The notes: a model not told the origin generated them from the letters alone. Shown: positions 42,102 through 50,909, counted from the stretch's first letter. The stretch is DNA of 64,000 nt from Brachybacterium tyrofermentans (GCF_014897585.1 NZ_JABUXW010000001.1:229286-293285); one strand, 5' to 3'. A program made the numbers and translations.

Positions 42102-42199
42102 GTGCGGTGCTGAGCGAGGTCAGTGGTCAGTGCCGTGCGGTGCTGAACGGGGTCAGCGGTCGGTGTCGTGCGGTATTGAGCGGGTCAGCGGTCGGTGTC
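42102..42199. repeat. 33-base tandem repeat, about three copies
   Basis: Three direct units begin at 42102, 42135 and 42168 (33, 33 and 32 bases), each opening GTGCGG, with a fragment of a fourth. The repeat fills the gap between the FAD oxidoreductase start and the RpiR regulator and includes the last codons of the regulator, whose C-terminus ends SPHDTDR. Confidence 0.8.
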
Positions 42200-43093
42200 G
42201 TGCGGCGAGGCGGGAGGGTTCGTCTCGAGAGTCCCGTCGTCCACGAAGCGCAGGGTGGGGTCGGCGGAGCGGCGTTGCGCGACGAGCAGCCAGAGCATGC
42301 TGGTGAGCAGGGTGTCGCTCGCGCGGCCGGCGAAATGCTGGGTCCACACGGCACCGTTCCGGATGCCCGTGAAGAGCGGGATGTCGGCGGCCTGATCGAG
42401 CGCGGCGCCGGGAGCTCCGTGCACCGCGATGGTGGTCGCACCGGCTCGACCCGCGCTCCGGAGCAGCTGCAGCGCGGTCTCGTCCTCCCCGGAGCGGTTG
42501 AGCACCAGGACCACATCCCGCTCGGTGAAGGTGCGGGAGATGAGCTCGAGGGTGCGCGACCCTGCCTCGTGGCACCAGACGGCGACGCCGATCCGCTGGA
42601 GTCGCAGGTACAGCTCCCGCACGGCGATGGAGTCGCCCCACTCCCCGTGCAGGTGCACGCGCTCGGCCCCGGTGATCGCATCGGCCGCGCGCTCGACCTG
42701 CGCCTGGTCGATCAGCGCGGCGGCATCGCGGAGGGCGCGGGCCGCGGTCCCGGCCAGGATGTCGAGGACCTCCCCGGGGGCGTCGGCGGGCGTGATGGCC
42801 GTTCCGATGTCCCGCTCCCATCCGGACTGCGCCGCCCGGCCGTTGTCGAGGGCGATCGCCGCCCGCAGGGCCGGGAACCCGGCGTATCCGAGCTTCCGCG
42901 CGAAACGGGAGACCGCGCCGGGGAAGGTCTCCGCCGACGCCGCGAGTGCGGTGATCGAGGAGTCCCCGGCACCGAGCGGGTCGGCGAGGATCGCCTCGGC
43001 GATCCGACGGTTTCCCGGGTTGAGCCGGGGGAGCTCCTCGTGGAGGCGTGCCAGGGCCGATGGAGAGGCGGCCGGGTCGGGAGTGGTGCTCAT
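42185..43093 (-). CDS. MurR/RpiR-family transcriptional regulator
   Basis: A 302-residue regulator with an N-terminal helix-turn-helix of the RpiR type (about 20-90: IAEAILADPLGAGDSSITALAASAETFPGAVSRFARKLGYAGFPALR) and a C-terminal SIS sugar-phosphate-binding domain (about 120-270: RVHLHGEWGDSIAVRELYLRLQRIGVAVW, LVLNRSGEDETALQLLRSAGRAGATTIAVHG). It lies within the CUT1 transport locus and probably senses a phosphorylated catabolic intermediate to control it. The HTH reads SAETFPGAVSRF where many relatives have S-x-A/S-T-V-x-R-F. Confidence 0.9.
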   Translation of the reverse strand: MSTTPDPAASPSALARLHEELPRLNPGNRRIAEAILADPLGAGDSSITALAASAETFPGAVSRFARKLGYAGFPALRAAIALDNGRAAQSGWERDIGTAITPADAPGEVLDILAGTAARALRDAAALIDQAQVERAADAITGAERVHLHGEWGDSIAVRELYLRLQRIGVAVWCHEAGSRTLELISRTFTERDVVLVLNRSGEDETALQLLRSAGRAGATTIAVHGAPGAALDQAADIPLFTGIRNGAVWTQHFAGRASDTLLTSMLWLLVAQRRSADPTLRFVDDGTLETNPPASPHDTDR

Positions 43094-43210
43094 GGGTGAT
43101 CGTCCTTGTGCGTTCGCGAGAGGTGGGGAAGCGTCGCGGCCGGGCCACGGAGGTCGCTGCCGGCGACCGTGTCCAGTGTGCTCGGAGCAGACGGCGCACG
43201 GGCACGTGAC

Positions 43211-44149
43211 CTACTTCAGCGCGCTCTCGGTCATCGCACGCACGAATCGGCGCTGGAAGATCAGGAACACCAGCAGGATCGGGACGATCGAGATGACCGA
43301 CGCCGCCATCGACAGACCGGCCGCCATCGCCCCGTTCTCGTCGGTGAAGCTGGTCAGCCCCATGGGAAGCGTGTAGTTCTCCGGGGTGGAGAGGAAGACC
43401 AGCGGGGTCTCGTAATCGTTCCAGGACCAGACGAACGTGAGGATCGCCAGCGCGCTGATCATCGACAGCGCGTTCGGCAGATAGATCCGGAAGAAGATCT
43501 GGAGCTCGTTCGCGCCGTCGAGCCGCGCGGCCTCCGCGAACTCGTCCGGCTGGGAGACGAAGTACTGGCGCATGAGGAAGGTCCCCAGCACGGTGAACAT
43601 GCCCGGAAGGATCAGTGCCCACAGGGTGTCGTACAGGCCGAGCTTCTCGAAGTACACGAAGCGCGGGACCAGCAGCAGCTGGGCCGGGATCAGGGAGGTG
43701 GCGAGGTAAGCGATGAACACCTTGCCGCGCCCGGGGAAGCGGAGCTTGGCGAAGGCGTACCCGGCCAGGGTCGCCGTGGTCAGCTCGCCGAGCACCCGGA
43801 GCGCGGCCACGAACACCGAGTTCCCGAAGGGGATGAGGATCGAGCTCTCCCCGAACAGCACCTCCGTGTAGTTCTCCCAGCGGGGCTGGTGCGGGATCCA
43901 CTGCATGGGGATCCTGAAGGCCTCCAGATCCGGTTTCAGCGAGGTGGAGATCATCCAGGCGAAGGGCAGCAGGAACACCAGCGCGAGGATCCACATCGGG
44001 ATGCCCCAGGCCCAGCGGCGCACGCGGTCCCGGCGCTTGCGCAGCGCCTGCCGCTGCGCCATGCCCGTGCCCCGGCCCGGCCCGCCGCCGGCCGTCGTGG
44101 TCGTCGTGCTCGCCGTCGTCGTGGTCGCCGTCGTCGTCGCGTCAGTCAT
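43211..44149 (-). CDS. Carbohydrate ABC transporter permease (CUT1, MalG-type)
   Basis: A 312-residue inner-membrane permease with six membrane segments. The EAA loop is seen as EFAEAARLDGANELQIFFRIYLPNA. The N-terminus has an unusual run of alternating Thr and short residues (TTTATTTTASTTTTT) before the first membrane segment, probably unstructured. It overlaps the next permease gene (44142-45110) by 8 bases, so the two are coupled. No ATP-binding subunit is encoded at this locus; a general MsiK-type ATPase elsewhere is the usual actinobacterial arrangement. Confidence 0.93.
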   Translation of the reverse strand: MTDATTTATTTTASTTTTTAGGGPGRGTGMAQRQALRKRRDRVRRWAWGIPMWILALVFLLPFAWMISTSLKPDLEAFRIPMQWIPHQPRWENYTEVLFGESSILIPFGNSVFVAALRVLGELTTATLAGYAFAKLRFPGRGKVFIAYLATSLIPAQLLLVPRFVYFEKLGLYDTLWALILPGMFTVLGTFLMRQYFVSQPDEFAEAARLDGANELQIFFRIYLPNALSMISALAILTFVWSWNDYETPLVFLSTPENYTLPMGLTSFTDENGAMAAGLSMAASVISIVPILLVFLIFQRRFVRAMTESALK

Positions 44150-45110
44150 GGAGCGCCCTTCCTCGCTGGGCTCGCCACATCAGGAGCATGATGGCGAAGA
44201 TGCCGATGAAGGTCACCAGGCCCACGGCGGAGGCATAGCCGAACCGGTAGAACTGGAAACTGGTCTGGTACATGTAGAAGGACAGCGTGGTCGTGGAGTC
44301 GCCCGGACCGCCGTTGGTGATCAGGGCGATCATGCCGAAGGTCTGCGAGATCCCCACGAACAGCGTCACCAGCAGGAACACGGTGGTGGGTAGCAGGGAC
44401 GGCCACGTGATCGTCCGGAACGACGCCCAGCGCCCGGCCCCGTCGATGCGGGCCGCCTCGTACAGCTGGGTGGGGGCGTCCTGCAGGGCCGAGAGGTAGA
44501 TGAGGTTCGCGTAGCCGGCCTGGGACCAGATCGTCACCAGGATCAGCGCGGGCAGCGCCCAGTTCGACGAGGCGAACCACTGCGGCAGGTTCTCCGCCCC
44601 GAAGACCCCGAGCACCTGGTTCACCAGGCCTGCCTCCGGGTCCAGCAGCATCTGCCAGGTCATGCCGATCGCCACGATGTTCACGATGTACGGCACGAAG
44701 AAGGCGGCACGCAGCAGACCCCGGGCCGGGATGTCCCGGTTCAGGGCGAGCGCGAGCGCGAGGCCGACCACGAGGGTCAGCGGCACGGCGACCCCGGCGT
44801 ACACGATCGTGGTCACGAGGCTGCGCCAGAAGGTCGGGTCCTGGAACACGGCGAGGAAGTTGTCCAGGCCGACGAACTCGATGCCCCCGAAGCCCGAGAC
44901 GAGGTTCCAGCGGGTGAAGGAGAGCAGCACCACCGAGATCAGGGGCACGAAGGTGAAGGCCAGCACCCCCAAGAGGTTCGGGGCGATGAAGAGCCAGCCG
45001 ACGTATGCCTTCGGCTCCGAGGGCGCGCGGCCCGTGGGCCGCCTGAGTCGTCCGCCCGCCGCGGCGGCGGGCCCGTCGGCCGTCTCGATCCTGGTGTCGA
45101 CGATCGCCAT
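44142..45110 (-). CDS. Carbohydrate ABC transporter permease (CUT1, MalF-type)
   Basis: A 322-residue permease with six membrane segments (first at about 33-55: VGWLFIAPNLLGVLAFTFVPLISVVLLSF). The EAA loop reads LYEAARIDGAGRWASFRTITWPSLLPTTVF, the normal ATPase-docking motif. It pairs with the MalG-type permease downstream. The lipoprotein binding protein gene precedes it, separated by a single base. Confidence 0.93.
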   Translation of the reverse strand: MAIVDTRIETADGPAAAAGGRLRRPTGRAPSEPKAYVGWLFIAPNLLGVLAFTFVPLISVVLLSFTRWNLVSGFGGIEFVGLDNFLAVFQDPTFWRSLVTTIVYAGVAVPLTLVVGLALALALNRDIPARGLLRAAFFVPYIVNIVAIGMTWQMLLDPEAGLVNQVLGVFGAENLPQWFASSNWALPALILVTIWSQAGYANLIYLSALQDAPTQLYEAARIDGAGRWASFRTITWPSLLPTTVFLLVTLFVGISQTFGMIALITNGGPGDSTTTLSFYMYQTSFQFYRFGYASAVGLVTFIGIFAIMLLMWRAQRGRALHD

Positions 45111-45111
45111 G

Positions 45112-46422
45112 TCAGTCCTCCTCGAACCGGTCGATGAGCGCCTGGGCGTTGCTGTCGACGTTCTCGATGGCCTTCTGCGGAGTCCGCTCGAGGAGCCAGC
45201 ACACGTCGCGCTGCTGCTGGTACTTCTGCGTGATCTCCGTGTATGCGGTCAGCTCGGTGTCCAGGTGCATGCGCGGCTGGTCCTCGAACAGGGTGCGGCG
45301 GAACGAGTCGACGTCGAAGAACTCCTCCGCGCCCTCCCCGAGGATCCCGTCCAGGAGCTCGTCGTCCCCGACGTCGCCCAGCAGGGAGATGTACCCCGCC
45401 TTGACCACGTCCTGCGCGCTCTCCAGCAGCCAGAACTTGCAGAACTCCCAGGCCAGGTCCTGCTTGGGGCTCTTGGAGTTGATCTGGAGGAAGGCCCCGT
45501 ACTCGCCGGTGTTCCAGTCGTTGCCGTCCAGGGTCGGCACAGGCGCGCAGGCGACCTTGAAGTCGTGGGGGTAGTTCTCCTGGTCGGTGAGGAACCGCAG
45601 CGAGTAGGGCGCCGTGGTCCACAGCCCGAAGTCCTGGGCGATGAAGTTGTTCTGCTGGTACGCCTCGAGCTGTCGGGCCAGCGCTTGTGACCAGGGATAG
45701 AGCACGCCATCGCGGATCAGCTCCGCGGCCAGCTCGAAGTGCTTCAGGAAGGCGGGGTGGGAGAAGTTGGAGTTCCCGTCCTTCGTGAAGCGGTAGTTGG
45801 GGCCGAGCTCGATGCGGGCGATGTCCGGCAGCACGTAGGTGCCGTACTTCCCGTCGTCGGCGAGCGCGCGGATGACCTCGAGGTACTCCTCGACGGTCCA
45901 CTGCGTGGGCAGCTCGATCCCTGCTCTCTCCCGGAGGTCCTCGTTGAACAGCACCATCTGTGGGATGCGTGTCGTCGCGAGCGCGGTGATCTCGTCGCCG
46001 TCGATGAGGGCCTTGGGGTCCTCGGTGTCCAGGAAGGCCTCCAGCTCGGGAGTGGCGCGCACGAGATCGCCGACGTCCGCGGCCAGGCCGGAGTTCGTGC
46101 GCATGGTGAGGTTCGGGACGCCGTAGGTGAAGAAGACGTCGATGTCGACGCCGCCCTGCAGAGCGGTGTTCACCGTGAGGTTCCCGCGATCGTCGTTGAC
46201 GTATCGCGTGTAGGTGACGTGGGTGCCCGGGTGCTCCTCCTGGAAGCGGTCGATCACGGCCTGCGGGCCGCTCTCGGCGGGGATGCCTCCCCAGACCTGG
46301 AGGGTGTCCATGTCCTTCGACGAGCCGGACGAGCACCCGGCGACGGCTGCCGTGCCGGCCGCGGCGCCCATCGCGCCGGCGAACTGCCGGCGGCTCAGGG
46401 AGAGTCCGGATGCAGGGAGCAT
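45112..46422 (-). CDS. Extracellular solute-binding lipoprotein (sugar family 1)
   Basis: A 436-residue substrate-binding protein for the CUT1 importer. The N-terminus has a twin-arginine motif SRRQF, a hydrophobic segment AGAMGAAAGTAAVAGC and a lipobox Cys, so a Tat-exported lipoprotein is predicted. The mature part begins TLQVWGGIPAESGPQAVIDRFQEEHPG, as in family 1 binding proteins, and has the usual two-lobe length. GGAAGG precedes the ATG. It is the first gene of the minus-strand locus and shares a divergent promoter region with the hydrolase at 46544. The sugar cannot be named. Confidence 0.92.
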   Translation of the reverse strand: MLPASGLSLSRRQFAGAMGAAAGTAAVAGCSSGSSKDMDTLQVWGGIPAESGPQAVIDRFQEEHPGTHVTYTRYVNDDRGNLTVNTALQGGVDIDVFFTYGVPNLTMRTNSGLAADVGDLVRATPELEAFLDTEDPKALIDGDEITALATTRIPQMVLFNEDLRERAGIELPTQWTVEEYLEVIRALADDGKYGTYVLPDIARIELGPNYRFTKDGNSNFSHPAFLKHFELAAELIRDGVLYPWSQALARQLEAYQQNNFIAQDFGLWTTAPYSLRFLTDQENYPHDFKVACAPVPTLDGNDWNTGEYGAFLQINSKSPKQDLAWEFCKFWLLESAQDVVKAGYISLLGDVGDDELLDGILGEGAEEFFDVDSFRRTLFEDQPRMHLDTELTAYTEITQKYQQQRDVCWLLERTPQKAIENVDSNAQALIDRFEED

Positions 46423-46469
46423 GCGACAACCTTCCGACGCGGCGGTGCGTGGGTCGAGATCCTGGGGCG

Positions 46470-46527
46470 GTGCACAACTTTTGCACTGTAGTTCAACGAC
46501 GTCAACCCTTGATGCACATTCTGTGCA
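46470..46527. promoter_or_regulatory. Divergent operator region with two TGCA-type palindromes
   Basis: Between the divergent binding-protein and hydrolase genes lie GTGCA-N7-TGCAC (46470-46486) and TGCACA-TTC-TGTGCA (46513-46527). The second lies between the -35 (TTGATG) and -10 (TATCGT) of the hydrolase promoter, a classic repressor position. The MurR/RpiR protein of this locus is the natural candidate, by inference. Confidence 0.55.
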
Positions 46528-46537
46528 GATCTATCGT
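46509..46537 (+). promoter_or_regulatory. Promoter of the hydrolase gene, leaderless type
   Basis: TTGATG (46509-46514), spacer of exactly 17 bases and TATCGT (46532-46537). The -10 ends 6 bases before the ATG at 46544, so transcription would start at the start codon. Confidence 0.65.
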
Positions 46538-46543
46538 GGGGCG

Positions 46544-47557
46544 ATGGCGACACCGACCGAGCCGACGGGCGACTCCCCGGCACCTCCCCACCGTCCGGGC
46601 CGCCCCGTCGGCACCGGCCCCGCCGGCACGAGCCCCCTCAGCACCGGCCCGGAGGGATTCGACGCGTTCTGGCGGACCACTCTCGTCGAGCACGCGGGCC
46701 GCGACGCAGCCCGCTTCGACCCGGTGGAGTCGCCGCTGCGCACCATCGACGTCGAGGACGTAACCGTCGCAGGGTTCGACGGACATCCCGTGAAGGGGTG
46801 GATGCTGACCCCCGCGCACGGCGCATCGCGCGGGACCGTGATCCAGTTCCTGGGCAACAACACCGGCCGCGGGATCCCCGAGCAGTGGACGCTGCTGCCG
46901 AGCGCCAGCTGGTCCACGTTCGTGATGGACAACCGCGGGCAGACCGGGCTCGCTTCGGCGGGCGATACCCCGGACCCCGTGGGCAGCGGGCCGCAGATCG
47001 TCGGCCGCATGACCTCAGGGATCCAGCAGCCGGAGACGTACTACTACCGCCGCCTGTTCACCGATGCCGTGTGCGCGGTCGATGCCGTGCGTGCACGTCA
47101 GGGGCACGGGGCCGGGCCGCTCGTCGTCTCGGGCGGGAGCCAGGGCGGCGTCACCGCCCTGGCCGCCGCGGCGCTGAGCGACGGCATCGCGGGCGCGCTC
47201 GTCGAGGTGCCGCTGCTGTGCGACATCCCCCGCTCGGTCCAGACCGCCGCGGACGGACCGTTCACCCAGATCCGTGACTACCTGCGCACCAGGCGCGGAG
47301 ACGAGGAGGCCGTTCTGCACACGCTGTCGTTCTTCGACGGAGTGCACTTCGCCTCCCGTGCGCAGGCCCCCGCCCTGTTCGCGGTCGGCATGCTGGACCC
47401 GGTGTGCCCGCCGGCTGGCGTGCTGGCCGCCTACGAGGCCTACGCGGGAGCTCGGAAGAGCCTGCGCAGCTATCCGTTCGACGGGCATGAGCACGGTCAG
47501 TGGCAGCACAGGCGCCGCCAGCTGGAGTTCCTCGAGGGGCTGACCGAGAGGCGCTGA
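46544..47557 (+). CDS. Acetyl-xylan-esterase / cephalosporin-C-deacetylase-like hydrolase
   Basis: A 337-residue alpha/beta hydrolase of the AXE1 family, cytosolic since no signal peptide is visible. It shows GFDGHPVKGWMLTPAHGASRGTVIQFLGNN, the RGQTGLA loop, the nucleophile Ser in VSGGSQGGVTALAAAAL, the Asp in AVGMLDPVCPPAGVLAAYEAY and the His in GHEHGQWQ. Family members remove acetyl groups from xylo-oligosaccharides or other acetylated sugars. Divergent placement with the CUT1 locus suggests it deacetylates the imported oligosaccharide. Residues 1-40 are Pro/Gly-rich and disordered. The ATG at 46544 is fixed by the promoter spacing. Confidence 0.9.
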   Translation: MATPTEPTGDSPAPPHRPGRPVGTGPAGTSPLSTGPEGFDAFWRTTLVEHAGRDAARFDPVESPLRTIDVEDVTVAGFDGHPVKGWMLTPAHGASRGTVIQFLGNNTGRGIPEQWTLLPSASWSTFVMDNRGQTGLASAGDTPDPVGSGPQIVGRMTSGIQQPETYYYRRLFTDAVCAVDAVRARQGHGAGPLVVSGGSQGGVTALAAAALSDGIAGALVEVPLLCDIPRSVQTAADGPFTQIRDYLRTRRGDEEAVLHTLSFFDGVHFASRAQAPALFAVGMLDPVCPPAGVLAAYEAYAGARKSLRSYPFDGHEHGQWQHRRRQLEFLEGLTERR

Positions 47558-47593
47558 CCCGGCTCTGATCGGGCCGTGCGAAGTCCGGGGACG

Positions 47594-48826
47594 TCAGGCC
47601 GAGGCAGCGCCACGCCCCCGGTGCTCTTCTGCCAGCTGGGCCGCCCGCTCGAGCACGAGGGGGCGCCGGGTGTGGCTGGTGGCGACGTCCTGGATCACCC
47701 AGGCCATCGCGACCGCACAGTCGTCCAGGAGGAGGTAGCCCTCCTCGCTCGCGGCGTGCGCGGCGAACTCGCGGGTGTGCAGGGCGCCGCCCGCGCCGGT
47801 GATGCCGACGAAGGGATGCAGGCCAGGGACCCGCTGGGACACATTGCCCATGTCGGTGGAGGCGGCCATGACGCCGAGCGATCCGGCGAGCGGGCGCCCC
47901 AGGGCGGCCATCGCCTCGTTCCAGGAGATGCCGAGCACCTCGTCCTGCTGGAGCGGTTCGTAGGTGGGCTCGGAGGCCTCGATCTCCAGCGTGCATCCGG
48001 TGGCGACCGCGCCGGCCTCGAAGCAGGCGATGAGCTGGGTGCGCAGCTGCTCGAACTCGGGCATCGTCAGCGCCCGGCACTCGAAATCGACCACGGCGGT
48101 CTCCGGCACGATGTTCGTGACCCCGCCCTGCTGGGGCACCAGGGCCAGGCGCTGGCCGTCCTTCACCCGCTGGCGCAGCAGGCCGGCCGCGACCTGGGCG
48201 ACCACGGCGGCGTCGTTCGCATTGATCCCGTCGGTCGGGTTCGCGGCGGCGTGCGCCCCGCGGCCCGTGAAGGTGGCGCGCCAGCGGCCGACGGCCTGGC
48301 TCGTGGAGCCCAGCACGTCATAGGTGTCCGTGTGCGGGGTGGGGTGGGACATGAGCGCGAGGTGCACGCCGTCGAACACGCCGCGGTCGATCAGCAGCTG
48401 CTTGCCGCCGCCGTGCTCCTCGGCTGGCGTGCCGATGACCAGGAGCGTCACGTCCAGCTGGTCGACGACGTCGGCCAGGGCGAGGGCCGCGCCGAGCGAG
48501 GCGCCGGCGATGAGGTTGTGCCCGCAGCCGTGGCCGATCTCCGGCAGGGCGTCGTACTCCACGCACAGCGCTGCGACGAGGGAGCCGGTGCCGAGGGTGG
48601 CGCGGAAGGCGGTGGGCAGCTCCGCGATGCCGCGCTCGACGACGAACCCGGCGCCCTCGAGCAGGTCTGCGCAGCGGTCGTGCGCGCGCTGCTCGGTGAA
48701 GGCGGTCTCGGGGTCGGCGTGGATCGCCCGCGCGACGGTGAGCACGTCCTCCCGGCGGGCCGCGAAGGCGGCGGCGATCGCGGTCTTGCGCGGGTCGGGG
48801 TGCGTGAGGGCGGCGTCGAGAGTCAC
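47594..48826 (-). CDS. M20-family amidohydrolase / peptidase
   Basis: A 410-residue metal-dependent amidohydrolase of the AbgB/M20D type. It has the metal-ligand motifs EIGHGCGHNLIAGASLGAALALAD, GTPAEEHGGGKQLLID with the catalytic Glu pair, LMSHPTPH, and the dimerisation domain insert GRWRATFTGRGAHAAANPTDGINANDAAV. The C-terminal block STDMGNVSQRVPGLHPFVGI is also characteristic. Relatives cleave aminobenzoyl-glutamate, N-acyl amino acids or dipeptides; the substrate here is unknown. The GTG at 48826 follows CAGGAT by 6 bases, a weaker leaderless-type arrangement. Confidence 0.92.
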   Translation of the reverse strand: MTLDAALTHPDPRKTAIAAAFAARREDVLTVARAIHADPETAFTEQRAHDRCADLLEGAGFVVERGIAELPTAFRATLGTGSLVAALCVEYDALPEIGHGCGHNLIAGASLGAALALADVVDQLDVTLLVIGTPAEEHGGGKQLLIDRGVFDGVHLALMSHPTPHTDTYDVLGSTSQAVGRWRATFTGRGAHAAANPTDGINANDAAVVAQVAAGLLRQRVKDGQRLALVPQQGGVTNIVPETAVVDFECRALTMPEFEQLRTQLIACFEAGAVATGCTLEIEASEPTYEPLQQDEVLGISWNEAMAALGRPLAGSLGVMAASTDMGNVSQRVPGLHPFVGITGAGGALHTREFAAHAASEEGYLLLDDCAVAMAWVIQDVATSHTRRPLVLERAAQLAEEHRGRGAASA

Positions 48827-48914
48827 GGGTCGATCCTGCCATGGTCTGCGGCGTCGATCCCCGAGTGATCACCCCGGAGCGATCACCCGGAGGCGATCGC
48901 GGCCCGCCGCCGGC

Positions 48915-49604
48915 TCACTCCCCCGCGCGCAGCAGGGGCGGCACCAGGGAGGTGCCGGGGCCCGCGGAGTACAGACGTGCGGGGCGGCCGCCGGTGGGCG
49001 CGGCGTGCCGGTCGAGCTCGAGCAGGAAGCCCTCGGTGCGGGTGGCCTTGCGATGGAAGTTGCCGGCGTCCAGGGTCGTGCCCCACACGTGCTCGTAGAC
49101 CCCGCGCAGCTGGGAGATGGTGAACTCCTCGGGCAGGAAGGTCACGGCGAGCGTCGTGTACTCGAGCTTGGCGCGGGCGCGCTCGATGGAGCACTCGAGC
49201 ACCTCGGCGTGGTCGAAGGCCAGGTCGATGTCGGCCAGCTCGGCGATGGGCCACCAGCGGGCGTCGGCCACGTCGTCGCCGCGCTCGGGGTCCGGCAGAT
49301 CGGCGCCGAGGGCCATGAAGGCCACCGAGATGACGCGGGCGCGGGGGTCGCGGTGCGGGGTGCCGAAGGTGCGGACCTGCTCGAGGTGCACGGCGCTACT
49401 GCCCAGCGAGGCCTCGTCGGCGAGCACCCGGTAGGCGGCGTCGTCGAGGTCCTCCTCGAGCTCGATGAAACCGCCCGGGAGCGCCCAGGCGCCCCGGTGG
49501 GGGTCGTCCTCGCGCTGGACCAGCAGGACGTTGAGGGCGTCTGCCCGCAGGGTCAGGACGATGAGGTCGACGGCGACGCGGATGTCTTCAACAGGGGAGG
49601 CCAT
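48915..49604 (-). CDS. NrtR-like Nudix-domain protein with C-terminal winged helix
   Basis: A 229-residue protein. Residues 1-150 are a Nudix fold (VAVDLIVLTLRADALNVLLVQRE, WALPGGFIELEEDLDDAAYRVLADEA). The Nudix box is degenerate: the R-E-x-x-E-E core is YRVLADEA, so hydrolase activity is doubtful. Residues 155-229 (TFTISQLRGVYEHVWGTTLDAGNFHRKATRTEGFL; actual text LPEEFTISQLRGVYEH) form the winged-helix part of NrtR-type regulators, which in characterised cases control NAD or pentose metabolism genes. No NAD genes are adjacent. The start at 49604 is fixed by a TAAGGT box 6 bases upstream (49611-49616, minus strand). Confidence 0.85.
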   Translation of the reverse strand: MASPVEDIRVAVDLIVLTLRADALNVLLVQREDDPHRGAWALPGGFIELEEDLDDAAYRVLADEASLGSSAVHLEQVRTFGTPHRDPRARVISVAFMALGADLPDPERGDDVADARWWPIAELADIDLAFDHAEVLECSIERARAKLEYTTLAVTFLPEEFTISQLRGVYEHVWGTTLDAGNFHRKATRTEGFLLELDRHAAPTGGRPARLYSAGPGTSLVPPLLRAGE

Positions 49605-49610
49605 ACGGTC

Positions 49611-49616
49611 ACCTTA
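49611..49616 (-). promoter_or_regulatory. Leaderless-type -10 box (TAAGGT) for the NrtR-like gene
   Basis: On the minus strand TAAGGT ends 6 bases before the ATG at 49604. A small dyad ACTGC-TACT-GCAGT lies upstream at 49638-49651 and could be an operator for autoregulation. Confidence 0.5.
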
Positions 49617-49705
49617 GGGGTGGTTATGGTCAGGTTGACTGCTACTGCAGTGCGTATCACAGAATGATCTCAGCCGCCGTCACACGGCCCGAGCCAGCGG
49701 GCGCT

Positions 49706-49757
49706 GCCCTGGTCAGCGGCACCCGCCCTGGTCAGCGGGCCCCGCCCTGGTCGTTGC
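49706..49757. repeat. 19-base tandem repeat, about 2.5 copies
   Basis: GCCCTGG recurs at 49706, 49725 and 49744, the first two copies continuing with TCAGCGG. It lies between the NrtR-like gene and the 3' end of glpX. Confidence 0.7.
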
Positions 49758-49784
49758 GCCACTGGGCCACTGGACGGGCCTCAC

Positions 49785-50777
49785 TCACTCCGAGAGCCAG
49801 CGGTCCCACTTCTCGACACGGTGCTCCGCCTCGACGATGCGTACGGTGCCCGACTGGGCCCGCATCACGATCGACTCCGTGATCAGACGGTCCTGCTGGA
49901 AGCGCACGCCCTTCAACAGGTCGCCGTCGGTGATGCCGGTGGCCGCGAAGTAGCAGTTGTCGGTGGTGACCAGGTCCGATGTGGTGAGCACCCGGTCCAG
50001 GTCATGCCCGGCGTCGATCGCCTTCTGCCGCTCGGCGTCGTCGATCGGGGCGAGCCGGCCCTGGAGCATCCCGCCGGTGGCCTTCACGGCGCAGGCGGCG
50101 ATGATCCCCTCGGGGGTCCCGCCGGTGCCCAGCAGCATGTCCACCCCGGCGCCGCGCGCGGCCGCGATCGCTCCGGCGACGTCGCCGTCCATGATGAACT
50201 TGACGCGTGCGCCGGCGTCGCGGATCTCCTGAACCAGGGGCTCGTGGCGCGGCCGCTCGAGCACGCACACGGTGACCTGGCTGACCGGCTTGTTCAGGGC
50301 CTTCGCGACCAGGGTGATGTTCTGCGCGACCGGCAGGCGCAGGTCGACGTAGTCGGCGGCCTCAGGGCCCACCACCATCTTCTCCATGTAGAACACGGCG
50401 GAGGGGTCGTACATGCTCCCCTTCTCGGCGACGGCGAACACGGCGAGCGCGTTGTTGTAGCCGAGCGCGGTGAGGCGGGTGCCGTCGATCGGGTCGACCG
50501 CGACGTCCACGTCGGGGCCGGTGCCGTCGCCGACGCTCTCGCCGTTGAACAGCATGGGCGCTTCGTCCTTCTCGCCCTCGCCGATCACGACGGTGCCGTT
50601 CATCCGCACGGTGTCCATGAAGGTGCGCATGGCATCGACGGCCGCGCCGTCGGCTCGGTTCTTGTCCCCCGCGCCCACCCAGCGGGCGCCGGCGATGGCG
50701 GCCGCCTCGGTCACGCGGACCAGTTCGAGGGCGAGGTTGCGGTCCGGGGCGGTGGGGGTGCTGGCAGTGCTGGTCAT
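49785..50777 (-). CDS. glpX: Class II fructose-1,6-bisphosphatase
   Basis: A 330-residue GlpX-type enzyme that converts fructose-1,6-bisphosphate to fructose-6-phosphate in gluconeogenesis. It shows [72 protein letters not shown] and [27 protein letters not shown], the metal- and substrate-binding blocks of the class. Actinobacteria usually rely on this class. The ATG at 50777 has GGAGG upstream. It is transcribed alone. Confidence 0.97.
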   Translation of the reverse strand: MTSTASTPTAPDRNLALELVRVTEAAAIAGARWVGAGDKNRADGAAVDAMRTFMDTVRMNGTVVIGEGEKDEAPMLFNGESVGDGTGPDVDVAVDPIDGTRLTALGYNNALAVFAVAEKGSMYDPSAVFYMEKMVVGPEAADYVDLRLPVAQNITLVAKALNKPVSQVTVCVLERPRHEPLVQEIRDAGARVKFIMDGDVAGAIAAARGAGVDMLLGTGGTPEGIIAACAVKATGGMLQGRLAPIDDAERQKAIDAGHDLDRVLTTSDLVTTDNCYFAATGITDGDLLKGVRFQQDRLITESIVMRAQSGTVRIVEAEHRVEKWDRWLSE

Positions 50778-50909
50778 GAAGGCCTCCGTCGTCGTCGTCG
50801 GGGTCGATCCATCCCGCGCATCCGGGTGCCCGATCGTGACGGGTCGGGCGATGCCGTGCGGGTGCTTCGGACTCTACCCGGCGCACGGTCGACGCCGGGA
50901 GGACTGCGG

